From NCBI GenBank assembly GCA_017860295.1, contig JAFNAS010000008.1:1-64000 (forward strand): a stretch of DNA of 64,000 nt. Reading direction: 5' to 3'. Shown in pieces: positions 37,003 to 44,999 of this stretch. Position numbers and translations under genes: made by a program. The DNA comes from Bacteroidota bacterium. Its GTDB lineage: Bacteria; Bacteroidota; Bacteroidia; Bacteroidales; Paludibacteraceae. A model generated the notes under the pieces. That model saw only the letters and a list, made by a program, of their open reading frames with translations, did no database searches and was not told where the DNA came from. The first letter of the stretch is position 1. Every line of letters begins with the position of its first letter.

Positions 37003-37088
37003 TAGAGCGTTTATTTCAAGTGGTTGTTTAAGAAGCTAAGGGTATTGTCTTTTTTGAAGATGTGTGGTTATTTAGAGGTTGTTTAAAG

Positions 37089-37119
37089 CAAGGGCAAATC
37101 ATTTATTGATTAGCCCTTG
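37089..37119 (+). terminator. Intrinsic terminator after first esterase
   Basis: CAAGGGC plus AATCA pairs with TGATT plus GCCCTTG across one A-A mismatch, spanning 37089-37119, with a short T run after it. Confidence 0.6.
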
Positions 37120-37149
37120 TTTGTGAATAGATGGCTTTGCTTAACTTTG
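37120..37149 (+). promoter_or_regulatory. Putative Bacteroidota promoter of second esterase-pectinesterase unit
   Basis: -33 TTTG at 37120-37123, 18-base spacer, and a perfect -7 TAACTTTG at 37142-37149. Transcription would begin near 37156, which makes the far-upstream in-frame start at 37157 unlikely and supports the ATG at 37277. The ~120-base leader holds an inverted repeat TTCATCA/TGATGAA around 37168-37190. Confidence 0.6.
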
Positions 37150-37276
37150 TAAATTATTGGCTACTTCATCAGTTGTACGCTTGATGAAACGGACTGTAAT
37201 TATTTTTCTTATTGCTTCTGTAACGGATGGAATCCACAAAATGATTTTTAAAAATTTATTCAAACAACAATTTGTT

Positions 37277-38200
37277 ATGAAATTGAATGCTGCAATACGC
37301 ACCTCTTTGGGAATTATAATTTCTTGTACGCTTTCTTGTACGACAATCGCTCAAACTCAGGTCTTGCTTTGGCAAAAAGGGGCGATGCCCAATAGTCGGG
37401 GGCTTGTTATCAGCGATAGTATTGCCAACGAACGTGTTTACCGAGTGGGACAGCCCGATATGGAAATCTATACACCGTCGAAAGAGGAAAACCGCAACTT
37501 TGCCATTCTGGTGATTCCCGGTGGAGGGTATGCCCGCGAAGCCAGTGTGGTGAGCGGATCGCAAATTGCCAAGTATTTCAATACCTTGGGGGCAACTGCT
37601 TTTGTGTTGAAATATCGTTTGCCTCAGAGTCCCGATATTATTTATCCCGAACTGGCTCCGTTGCAGGATGGTCAGCGGGCTATGATGCTTGTGCGTGCTC
37701 TGGCGGGGAGGTATCACTACAATGCCGATAAAATAGGCGTTTTCGGTACTTCGGCAGGCGGACATCTTGCGGCTTCGTTGGGCGTTTACACCGAAAACTT
37801 TACCGGGGTGAAGGATTCTTTATCGAAATATTCGTTCCGTCCCGATTATATGATTCTGCTTTCGCCCGTTATTTCGCTGGCCGATCCGTATGCGCATAAG
37901 GGTTCGCGCGAGAACCTGCTGGGTAAGAATGCGGGCAAAGAGATGATCGATAAGTTTTCACCCAATCTGCATGTGACCGAAACCACACCGCCAACTTTGC
38001 TGATGCAGGCCAACGACGATCCGGCCGTGCCTTCGTTCAACAGCGCTCTGATGTATATTGCCCTGCGCGAAAAGAAGGTGAATGCTTCGTTGCATATCTT
38101 TCCGCATGGAAAACACGCCATAGCCCTGACGCATAATCCCGTTTCTACCGACTTGTGGATGCCTATCGTAGAGGCATGGTTGAAAGAACTGGGATATTGA
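37277..38200 (+). CDS. Secreted alpha/beta-hydrolase (acetyl-xylan/pectin esterase-like)
   Basis: I start this gene at the ATG at 37277, which begins a signal peptide (MKLNAAIRTSLGIIISCTLS); upstream in-frame codons back to 37157 look non-coding. About 307 residues. Oxyanion PGGGY is at 81-85, the nucleophile in GTSAGGHLAA is Ser159, the acid is in MQANDDPAVP near 250 and the His in GKHAIAL near 283. The whole protein is similar to the product of 62488-63405. Members of this family act on acetylated plant polysaccharides. It lies 66 bases before the pectin methylesterase gene. Confidence 0.88.
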   Translation: MKLNAAIRTSLGIIISCTLSCTTIAQTQVLLWQKGAMPNSRGLVISDSIANERVYRVGQPDMEIYTPSKEENRNFAILVIPGGGYAREASVVSGSQIAKYFNTLGATAFVLKYRLPQSPDIIYPELAPLQDGQRAMMLVRALAGRYHYNADKIGVFGTSAGGHLAASLGVYTENFTGVKDSLSKYSFRPDYMILLSPVISLADPYAHKGSRENLLGKNAGKEMIDKFSPNLHVTETTPPTLLMQANDDPAVPSFNSALMYIALREKKVNASLHIFPHGKHAIALTHNPVSTDLWMPIVEAWLKELGY

Positions 38201-38266
38201 ATCAATGTGCCAATTTGAAGATTTTGAAATGTGCTGATTGACTTTGAAATCAATGAAGAATTAAGT

Positions 38267-39226
38267 ATGCATAGAATAATTATATCGAGTTTGTTATTAT
38301 TATTTTTCGTCTCTCTTTCTGCTCAAGTTAAGTACGATTTTGTTGTGGCAAAGGATGGAAGCGGTAATTTTAAAACCGTACAGGAGGCTATCGATGCCGT
38401 GCCCGATTTGCGGGCCAATCGTACCCGTATTCTTATCAAACCGGGAGTCTATAAAGAGAAACTGACACTGTCGTCTACCAAAACCAACGTCTCGTTTGTG
38501 GGCGAAGATGCAGTTACAACAATCCTTACGTTCGATGATTTTGCGCAACGTAAGAATCGTTTCGGAGAGAATATAGGAACTTCCGGTTCGTCATCTTTCT
38601 TTATTTATGGCGATGGCTTTACGTCCGAAAACATTACTTTCGAAAATTCGGCCGGACCAGTGGGGCAGGCGGTAGCCGTGCGTATCGACGGAGATAAGGT
38701 CAGCTTTTTCAATTGCCGGTTTCTGGGCTTTCAGGATACGCTTTATCCTCACGGAGATAGAAGCAGGCAATACTACAAGGATTGTTATATCGAAGGGACG
38801 GTCGACTATATCTTCGGTTTCTCAACGGCTCTCTTCGATCACTGCACTCTGTTTTGTAAAACGGCAGGATATGCCACGGCCGCCTCTACGCCTAAAGAGA
38901 GTGCCTATGGCTTCGTGTTCCGGCATTGTAAAATTACCGGTTCGGCTCCCGAGGGTGCGTTTGTGTTGGGTCGTCCCTGGAGGCCGTATGCCAAAGTGGT
39001 TTATCTGGAGTGCCAGATGGACAAGGTGATTGCTCCAGCAGGTTGGAACAACTGGGACAATGCCGAAAACGAAAAGACGGCGTATTATGCCGAATACAAT
39101 AGTCAGGGTGCCGGGGCTAACGTCTCTCAACGGGTAGCCTGGAGCCATCAGCTCACAGATAAGGAGGCAAAGCTCTATACAGTACCCACTATCTTCGGTG
39201 ACTGGAATCCCGAAACGGGACGATAA
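38267..39226 (+). CDS. Pectin methylesterase (CE8)
   Basis: Removes methyl esters from homogalacturonan. About 319 residues from the ATG at 38267, which opens a clear signal peptide (MHRIIISSLLLLFFVSLSAQ); the frame can be extended to a TTG at 38231, which I reject. CE8 motifs: FKTVQEAIDAVPD near 28, GQAVAVRIDGDKVSFFNCRF near 129, the catalytic Asp pair in GFQDTLY near 150 and VDYIFGFSTALFDHC near 172, and the substrate Arg in LGRPWRPY near 233. This is the most specific indicator that the locus targets pectin. Confidence 0.96.
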   Translation: MHRIIISSLLLLFFVSLSAQVKYDFVVAKDGSGNFKTVQEAIDAVPDLRANRTRILIKPGVYKEKLTLSSTKTNVSFVGEDAVTTILTFDDFAQRKNRFGENIGTSGSSSFFIYGDGFTSENITFENSAGPVGQAVAVRIDGDKVSFFNCRFLGFQDTLYPHGDRSRQYYKDCYIEGTVDYIFGFSTALFDHCTLFCKTAGYATAASTPKESAYGFVFRHCKITGSAPEGAFVLGRPWRPYAKVVYLECQMDKVIAPAGWNNWDNAENEKTAYYAEYNSQGAGANVSQRVAWSHQLTDKEAKLYTVPTIFGDWNPETGR

Positions 39227-39295
39227 CTCCGAATCGAATACGAAAACGGGAATCACGATGGATGGTATCCGTCCGATTCCTGTTTTTTGTGTTGT

Positions 39296-40369
39296 TCAGT
39301 TATCCTCGTCGGGGGTGTCAACTATCCGGCTTTCGATATGCGGTTTTTCTCCCTGTACATACGCAAACGCAACATGCCTGACCGGTTGTCGGTGCAAGTT
39401 GTAAAAAATAACGGGCATCGTGATACTCGAATCGTTTTCGCTCAGCATTTCATTGCCAAACACGTGGACGGTCGTGAAAAGTTTCAGCACCGGAAAGTCT
39501 TTGTCGTCAGGTATGGTTACTGTCTTTTGCATGCGATCGGTATCCAGGTGCTGTTTGTTTACTGTGAACAGATTGCCTAATGCAATACGCCGGAAAGGCG
39601 GTTGTTTGCCATCGTAATAAAACAGCCGCTCCTGTTCCATTTTCGGATTGGTAAGTGCCGCATCGATCGATATTTCTTCGGGGATGAAAATAGCATCGGG
39701 AGATAACTGCGGAATAAGATTTTGCATAATAGCCACCTGCGGTTCGTTTTTAAGACAAGCCAGCATGGTTTCGGAGACAACGATGTCGTACTCTTTGCCG
39801 ACCGTAAAGGAGGTGGCATCGGTGCAATGCACTTCTCCGATATACTTTTCCAGTCGAAGCGCTTCGATTAACGTTTGCAAGGCATTTAACGACTCCGGAT
39901 TGATGTCGATAAGGTCGACGCTGACCTCTTCTTTCGACAATAGCGTTAGTAACGGAATAACCAGGGTTCCGTAAGGGCCGGTGCCGGCATACAATAGTTG
40001 AACGGGTTTGCTTTTGTTCTCCGCTGTTTTTTTGCTGATTGCCCGGTGTATTCCCCGCAGGAAAACAGCCGTACGTTTCATCTCGAGCAGGCAGTGGGCT
40101 GCGGCTGACGTAGAAATCGCCTTGCCGGAAGAGAGCATGATATCTTTGTTGCCGTTTAGGTTGGAAGCATCTACCTGTGTTATGCGGCAGAACAATTGAT
40201 AAAGCGTGTCGACGGATTGCTTCATAACGATAAAATCGTCGGCACAATCCAGTATATCCCGGGTTGCCTGTCGTACCGACAAGAGTGGCTGAGTTGAGTC
40301 CCTCTGTTGCCATCCGATGGTGCTGTCGGATGGGTATATGCGGTTATCAAAATTGTTGTTCCGGTTCAT
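39296..40369 (-). CDS. SAM-dependent methyltransferase-like protein, function unknown
   Basis: About 357 residues from the ATG at 40369 (an in-frame start at 40465 would add 32 low-complexity residues). The middle carries a Rossmann methyltransferase core: motif I LLYAGTGPYG near 135-144, the acidic strand end VDLIDINPES near 160-169, and DIVVSETMLACLKNEP near 205-220, which recalls the SE-M segment of arginine methyltransferases. An N-terminal helical domain (about 25-110) and a C-terminal beta-rich part complete it. No signal peptide. It could be a protein or small-molecule methyltransferase; I cannot assign a substrate. It is last in a minus-strand run after the DapB-like gene. Confidence 0.75.
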   Translation of the reverse strand: MNRNNNFDNRIYPSDSTIGWQQRDSTQPLLSVRQATRDILDCADDFIVMKQSVDTLYQLFCRITQVDASNLNGNKDIMLSSGKAISTSAAAHCLLEMKRTAVFLRGIHRAISKKTAENKSKPVQLLYAGTGPYGTLVIPLLTLLSKEEVSVDLIDINPESLNALQTLIEALRLEKYIGEVHCTDATSFTVGKEYDIVVSETMLACLKNEPQVAIMQNLIPQLSPDAIFIPEEISIDAALTNPKMEQERLFYYDGKQPPFRRIALGNLFTVNKQHLDTDRMQKTVTIPDDKDFPVLKLFTTVHVFGNEMLSENDSSITMPVIFYNLHRQPVRHVAFAYVQGEKPHIESRIVDTPDEDN

Positions 40370-40586
40370 AAGGTTATTGTTAGGTATCCCGTTTCCTGAT
40401 GTCGTGTTGTCTTTTTGTTCTGTCGGGTTTTTACATCTTTCGATTACTCCTGATTGCAGAGCCACCGATGCGATCGTTTACTACATAGCCGAATGCTCCA
40501 TGACATCAACTAACCGATACGGGCAGATATACATGCGGATTTTAGGTATAATCGCGCGGAAGCGGAGTCCCGCTCAAACGAGTGTC

Positions 40587-41348
40587 TTATGGTTTTGATC
40601 CAGAAGCAAAGAATGGCAATAGCACATCTTCGAATTTGTAAAATCCTGATTTTTTACCTTTTAGATTTTCAACTACAAACAGGGTCCCGTTACCAAAAGC
40701 CTCTCTCGATATGGCTTCATGAATCAGACGAACAGTTTGATACGGAAAACCAAAAATGATTTCATGTTTGCCGATAATGCCACCGGCACGAACCGAGTTT
40801 ATATCTGTTTTTTCTAAATCCAATGCTTCTGCAATTTTAATAGCAGTTCCCGACACCCCTTCTTTTCCCTTAAAATGTTCTTCAATAATTTCTATATCCA
40901 CCCAAGGAGCTATTTTTTGGAGAAACTTTGCCGCAAACATTAAATAATTGACACCTAAGGTAATGTTTGGACTCCAGAAAACGACTGTTTGGGATGATAA
41001 TTGTTTCAAAAAATCTATTTCAGCTTGTGTATAATGAGAAATAGCCGAAATAATGGATATTTGTCTGTCGGCGGCAATCTGCCCGTACGTGTAGATGCCC
41101 GTCTTAGACGAAAAGTCGATTATCGCATCTACCGGGTGTTTATCCAGCAGCTCGTGCATTTCGGTTGTGGCACTTGAGTATATCAATCCGGGTTCATCCG
41201 ACTCAATACCTAAAAACTCGGGAACACTTCTGTGATTTAAACAGGTGCTTTGACGCAGTACCCATTCCAGACAAAATTCCGTGTTTTGCAATATTACATT
41301 TGCTACTGCTTTACCTGTTTTTCCAAATCCGATTAATCCTATTTTCAT
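40587..41348 (-). CDS. Divergent dihydrodipicolinate reductase-like protein (DapB paralogue)
   Basis: About 253 residues from the ATG at 41348, which begins the dinucleotide-binding strand MKIGLIGFGKTGKAVANVIL. The central VDAIIDFSSKTGIYTYG and SPNITLGVNYLMF segments match DapB. The catalytic stretch reads EEHFKGKEGVSGTA, where the canonical enzyme has E-x-H-H-x-x-K-x-D-A-P-S-G-T-A: the first His, the Lys and SGTA are kept, the second His and the D-A-P are changed and one residue is missing. It may be a genuine but diverged reductase or a paralogue with another substrate. It lies downstream of the DUF389 gene, not among lysine genes. Confidence 0.8.
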   Translation of the reverse strand: MKIGLIGFGKTGKAVANVILQNTEFCLEWVLRQSTCLNHRSVPEFLGIESDEPGLIYSSATTEMHELLDKHPVDAIIDFSSKTGIYTYGQIAADRQISIISAISHYTQAEIDFLKQLSSQTVVFWSPNITLGVNYLMFAAKFLQKIAPWVDIEIIEEHFKGKEGVSGTAIKIAEALDLEKTDINSVRAGGIIGKHEIIFGFPYQTVRLIHEAISREAFGNGTLFVVENLKGKKSGFYKFEDVLLPFFASGSKP

Positions 41349-41458
41349 ATTAATTGAGGTTTGTGCCTGTGTTTCATTCTTCTGGAGATGTTTCTTTGCA
41401 GACAATATTAATATTAACTTATGGTATGTGCCGGAACTGCGTAGAGCGAACAGCGACC

Positions 41459-42808
41459 TCAATTGGCACTTTTAGTGGAGAGGTACTTCTCGTAAAATAC
41501 TTTTACCGTTTTAGTATTGAGCCTCGTTTTGAGCCAATGCGCAATTTTCGTTTGATCTGTTTTGCTCAAATTGTCTTTTTTTAAGCCAAATAGAACAATT
41601 ACTGTTGTTGTAGGTGCGGCATGTGTCTGCGCAAAAGTATAAGTGGATGAGTAGGAACAGGTTTCTATTTGAGGATACAGTGTCTTTATCTCATGCAATA
41701 GATTTATACCCATCAACTTGTTTGCCTCAAGACTATCTATTTGAATGGTTTTCTTTTGTGTCAATAAAGTGAGTCTGCTCAATTCGCTCTTCAGTGTTTC
41801 CACCTCGGCATTTTTACTGTCAAGTATATCGAACGACAATCCCTGTGTAATTGTCACCATGCTACTGTCGAGTGCAAATGCCATGGCTTGTTTCTTTACC
41901 CTACTTTTTTGTTCGTTGCCCATCGATACTCCACCAAAAACCAATTTGATTTTCTTTGTATTTGCATTAACATTGCTTTTTAACAAGTAGTTCCCTTCGA
42001 AAATGCTAATGTTGGCAATGTACTTTGAGGCTTGTTCGATAAACCTATCGTTTTGTACTAATTTATAACCGAAATAGATACTGGGAAACAAAACCAGTAT
42101 TAAAACCACGGTAATGATCCTGTTTATCTTTTTTTTGTGCACACTTTCTACAATGGTTCGTATCGGAAATTTTAATATTTGAGACACGGCCACAGAGGAG
42201 AGAGCAATAAAAACCGTATTAATGGTAAAAAGATAGATAGCACCAAAGAAATAGTTGTAATGTGCCGTTGCCAGCCCATATCCTGCGGTACATAATGGAG
42301 GCATAAGCGCCGTAGCAATTGCTACACCCGGAATCACATTACCTTTCCGCTTACTGCTGATGGCTATAATACCCGCTAGTCCGCCAAACAGAGCAATCAA
42401 TACGTCATATACCGTGGGACTTGTACGAGCCAGCAATTCAGAATGTGCCGTAGAGATGGGTGTTACAAGAAAGTAGAGGGTAGATGCAGCCAAACTGACA
42501 AATACCGCAAAACTGAAATTTTTTATTGATTGACGAAACAACGGGAAGTCGTAGGTGGCAATACTATATCCCATGCCATTGATAGGACCCATTAGTGGTG
42601 AAATAAGCATAGCTCCAATAATCACTGCTGTTGAATTCATGTTCAGCCCCACAGAAGCAATTACAATGGCAAACATCAGAAGCCAAAGGTTGATTCCTTT
42701 GAACACAATATCTTTTGAAATGTTCTGATGAATGCTTTCGAAATCATCGAGTTCATGTTCAAGATTAAAGTTCTTGAGTGTTTTTTTGATGAAAGTATTC
42801 GGGTTCAT
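41459..42808 (-). CDS. DUF389 multi-pass membrane protein
   Basis: A 449-residue inner-membrane protein. The DUF389 domain occupies about residues 35-235 with six or so membrane segments and the hallmarks STAVIIGAMLISPLMGPING near 59-78 and VIPGVAIATALMPPLCTAGY near 157-176. The C-terminal ~210 residues are soluble, with a seventh hydrophobic segment near 238-255 and a short coiled stretch near 325-345 (LKSELSRLTLLTQKKTIQID). DUF389 proteins have no established biochemical role. It starts a minus-strand run of three genes. Confidence 0.92.
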   Translation of the reverse strand: MNPNTFIKKTLKNFNLEHELDDFESIHQNISKDIVFKGINLWLLMFAIVIASVGLNMNSTAVIIGAMLISPLMGPINGMGYSIATYDFPLFRQSIKNFSFAVFVSLAASTLYFLVTPISTAHSELLARTSPTVYDVLIALFGGLAGIIAISSKRKGNVIPGVAIATALMPPLCTAGYGLATAHYNYFFGAIYLFTINTVFIALSSVAVSQILKFPIRTIVESVHKKKINRIITVVLILVLFPSIYFGYKLVQNDRFIEQASKYIANISIFEGNYLLKSNVNANTKKIKLVFGGVSMGNEQKSRVKKQAMAFALDSSMVTITQGLSFDILDSKNAEVETLKSELSRLTLLTQKKTIQIDSLEANKLMGINLLHEIKTLYPQIETCSYSSTYTFAQTHAAPTTTVIVLFGLKKDNLSKTDQTKIAHWLKTRLNTKTVKVFYEKYLSTKSAN

Positions 42809-42965
42809 CGTAGTCGGGTTTGGCCCAAATGCAATGGGCAGTAATGGCCTTGCAGAGAATTATGGTATCACAAACATAATGAAAAAGGGGGAGATTCCAG
42901 AAGTAAAACTGTTATAAATTTAAAAGTGAGTAGTTTTGTCGGGAGTTGAGCTCCACCATTGCATT

Positions 42966-43150
42966 ATATACTTAAGATGGCCCAACTTATACTTAAGTTG
43001 TCGTAACTTATACTTAAGATGGCCTAACTTATACTTAAGTTGTCGCAACTTATACTTAAGATGGCCCAACTTATACTTAAGTTGTCGCAACTTATACTTA
43101 AGATGAAGCAACTTATACTTAAGTTGTCGTAACTTATACTTAAGATGAAC
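42966..43150. repeat. 21-bp tandem repeat with 42-bp alternating higher-order structure
   Basis: CTTAAG recurs every 21 bases exactly at 42971, 42992, 43013, 43034, 43055, 43076, 43097, 43118 and 43139. Units alternate between type 1 (CTTAAGATGGCCCAACTTATA and close variants) and type 2 (CTTAAGTTGTCGCAACTTATA), so the true period is 42 bp. Type 2 units contain the palindrome AAGTTGTCGCAACTT. On the minus strand one frame reads heptapeptides LKYKLRQ/LKYKLGH, but there is no ATG and I do not call a gene. Confidence 0.92.
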
Positions 43151-43668
43151 TACGTTATACAGAATACGGCCTGTTTGCTCCTTCCTTTTTTCGGTCTTTG
43201 CTTTATTAAGTCCGGTCGGAAACCGGTTTCGCTTGCGCTAAAGCGAACCCGTATCCGTTTCTTTGGTCTGGTGTTTTCGCTGCCTTGTTCAACGGTATGG
43301 CTACTCTTTCCGTATATCGGACATAAAAGGCTTATACTGTTGGTGTTTGGTAAGACTGACATTTATTTTTATGTTCCAAATCTACAGCTATTTCTCTATA
43401 ATAGACTCAACCGGATTCATTTTTATTTTGTTTCCCAGTGTCTCTCTTAAGTAAAAAAAACGTCGGATGGTAGGGCGATCGTACGGGTTATGGGGTTGCT
43501 GGAGCGAAATGTTGAAAGCACGGCGCTGGGCTTATATCGTTACACACAGGAGCGTGAGGTATAAACGGAAGTGGGTAGGTGCCGCCAAACGTAGTGGGGG
43601 TACCGGATGTGGCATAGTGGGCAGATAAAGCACCAGGTGCATGGTGCTTTACCTGCTTTCCGGGTCGG
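43151..43668. other. Gene-poor stretch with hairpins
   Basis: No convincing gene. Two adjacent inverted repeats occur at about 43211-43247 (CCGGT/ACCGG, then TTCGCTT/AAGCGAA). A strong stem at 43621-43655 (TAAAGCACCA with its complement, extended by GCAG/CTGC over one mismatch) lies just past the stop of the PfkB gene and may be its terminator. Confidence 0.5.
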
Positions 43669-44619
43669 CTATTGGTTTGTAACGGGAAATTGGCGGTTCC
43701 ATTCGACAGCAAAGCTGGTGGTGATGTAGTTTTCGTACGAGAGGCATACTTCGGTGGCAAAGTCAATGCCGTAGCCGATCAGTTGTTGCCAGATGTCGTC
43801 CGTCATAGGTTGTAGCGCCTCGTTTCCTATCCGGTGTTTGTAAAGTCCGTAGGCAATACCGGCATTAAAGGTGTCACCGGCGCCGATAGTACTCACCGGT
43901 TCAATTTGTCGGTTGGGCAATGTCAGGCTTTTGTACGGCGTCTTCAGGTAGACTGCATCCGAGCTGGAGGTATATATCAATGTGTTGCACAGGGGAGAGA
44001 CCGCTTCGTAGGCTTCGTTACTGTTTTTGGCTCCGAAAATAATCTCCAGGTCTTCGTTGGAGGCACGTACTACCGAAGCCAGCGACATGTTTTCAAGAAT
44101 TGCCGGTCGCAACTGTTCAAGGTCGTCGAGGTGCGCTTTCCGAAAGTTTGGGTCGTAGTAGAGCAGGGCATTCTTGCTTTTGGCATACAACAGAAAACGG
44201 CGTAGCGTGGTTCGGAGTTCGGGCGTAATGGCATAGATGGAGCCGAACAGCACGATGTCGTCGGCATTTACCTCAGGGAAAGCAATGTCAAACCGTTTTT
44301 GCGGATAGGCTTTGTAGAAAGTGTAGTTGGCATTGTTGCTGTCGTCGAGAAAAGCCAGTGCCAGTGCCGATTTCCCCTCGTCGTAGCGGTAAACATAGTC
44401 GGTGCTGATGCCATTGTAGGTAAGAAAACGGTCGATCCGGAGCCCAACGGGGTCGTTGCCGTATTCGGAGATGAAATGAACAGGCAATCCCAACCGCCCC
44501 AGCGTAACCGAGGTGTTGAGCATGGAGCCTCCGGCGGTGGAGGCTATCGGTTGGTCGTTCTTAAAAATAATGTCGAGAACAGTTTCGCCGATGGTGATTA
44601 TTTTTCGTGTCGTGTGCAT
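43669..44619 (-). CDS. PfkB-family carbohydrate kinase (fructokinase-like)
   Basis: About 316 residues from the ATG at 44619, which begins TTRKIITIGETVLDIIF, the standard PfkB opening; an upstream in-frame start at 44652 is possible. The N-terminal signature region contains AGGSMLNTSVTLGRLGLPVHFISEYG in part (residues about 30-55), and the anion-hole/catalytic motif is STIGAGDTFNAGIAYGL near 247-263, with Asp as base. Such enzymes phosphorylate fructose or related sugars with ATP. It is followed by a strong hairpin and lies 35 bases downstream of the HTH gene on the same strand. Confidence 0.93.
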   Translation of the reverse strand: MHTTRKIITIGETVLDIIFKNDQPIASTAGGSMLNTSVTLGRLGLPVHFISEYGNDPVGLRIDRFLTYNGISTDYVYRYDEGKSALALAFLDDSNNANYTFYKAYPQKRFDIAFPEVNADDIVLFGSIYAITPELRTTLRRFLLYAKSKNALLYYDPNFRKAHLDDLEQLRPAILENMSLASVVRASNEDLEIIFGAKNSNEAYEAVSPLCNTLIYTSSSDAVYLKTPYKSLTLPNRQIEPVSTIGAGDTFNAGIAYGLYKHRIGNEALQPMTDDIWQQLIGYGIDFATEVCLSYENYITTSFAVEWNRQFPVTNQ

Positions 44620-44654
44620 TGCAGTATGGAATCTGTTTTTTATTCTGCACAAAA

Positions 44655-44999
44655 TTAATGAAACGATTCTATTAATTTGGTTAGCCGGTCAACTTCTTCC
44701 TGAATAGCTCTATCCATTTCTATCAGTTTTTCTCTCGATTCTTCCAGTTTGTGTATAAGTGAGTCGGATGAATTATCAAAATCGGTATCCCGGTCTTTCA
44801 ACATCGGCTCTTTTCCTGAAAATAGCCAATTGGGGTCAATATCTTCACATCTTGTGTATAAAACATCGTAATCAAAAGAATTCCGTCTGTGCCAATTGGC
44901 TAATACTTGTGGCGATATTTTCAGAAAGCGAGCAAATTCAGCGTCCGATTTGAAGTTGTAATGCTCCTTTATTCTATTTAGGATCAAAGATTTGTTCAT
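44655..44999 (-). CDS. CI-repressor-type HTH DNA-binding protein
   Basis: A 114-residue protein. Residues 1-65 match the phage CI repressor N-terminal HTH as found in Bacteroidota (LILNRIKEHYNFKSDAEFAR, then ISPQVLANWHRRNSFDYDVL and DPNWLFSGKEPML). The C-terminal 40 residues form a predicted coiled coil (LEESREKLIEMDRAIQEEVD), probably for dimerisation. There is no peptidase domain. It may regulate the PfkB gene directly downstream or the divergent region that begins with a perfect -7 box at 45072. Not part of a visible prophage. Confidence 0.88.
   Translation of the reverse strand: MNKSLILNRIKEHYNFKSDAEFARFLKISPQVLANWHRRNSFDYDVLYTRCEDIDPNWLFSGKEPMLKDRDTDFDNSSDSLIHKLEESREKLIEMDRAIQEEVDRLTKLIESFH

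Noticed and set aside
42920-43111. Minus-strand frame encoding repeated LKYKLRQ/LKYKLGH
   Set aside because: No ATG start (only TTG inside the array) and no promoter; explained by the tandem repeat.
42966-43150. CRISPR array
   Set aside because: Units are contiguous 21-mers without unique spacers, so it is a plain tandem repeat despite a cas6 elsewhere in the window.
43145-43450. 101-codon plus-strand and 71-codon minus-strand frames after the repeat array
   Set aside because: Starts lie in the repeat array, hydrophobic and biased composition, no family resemblance.
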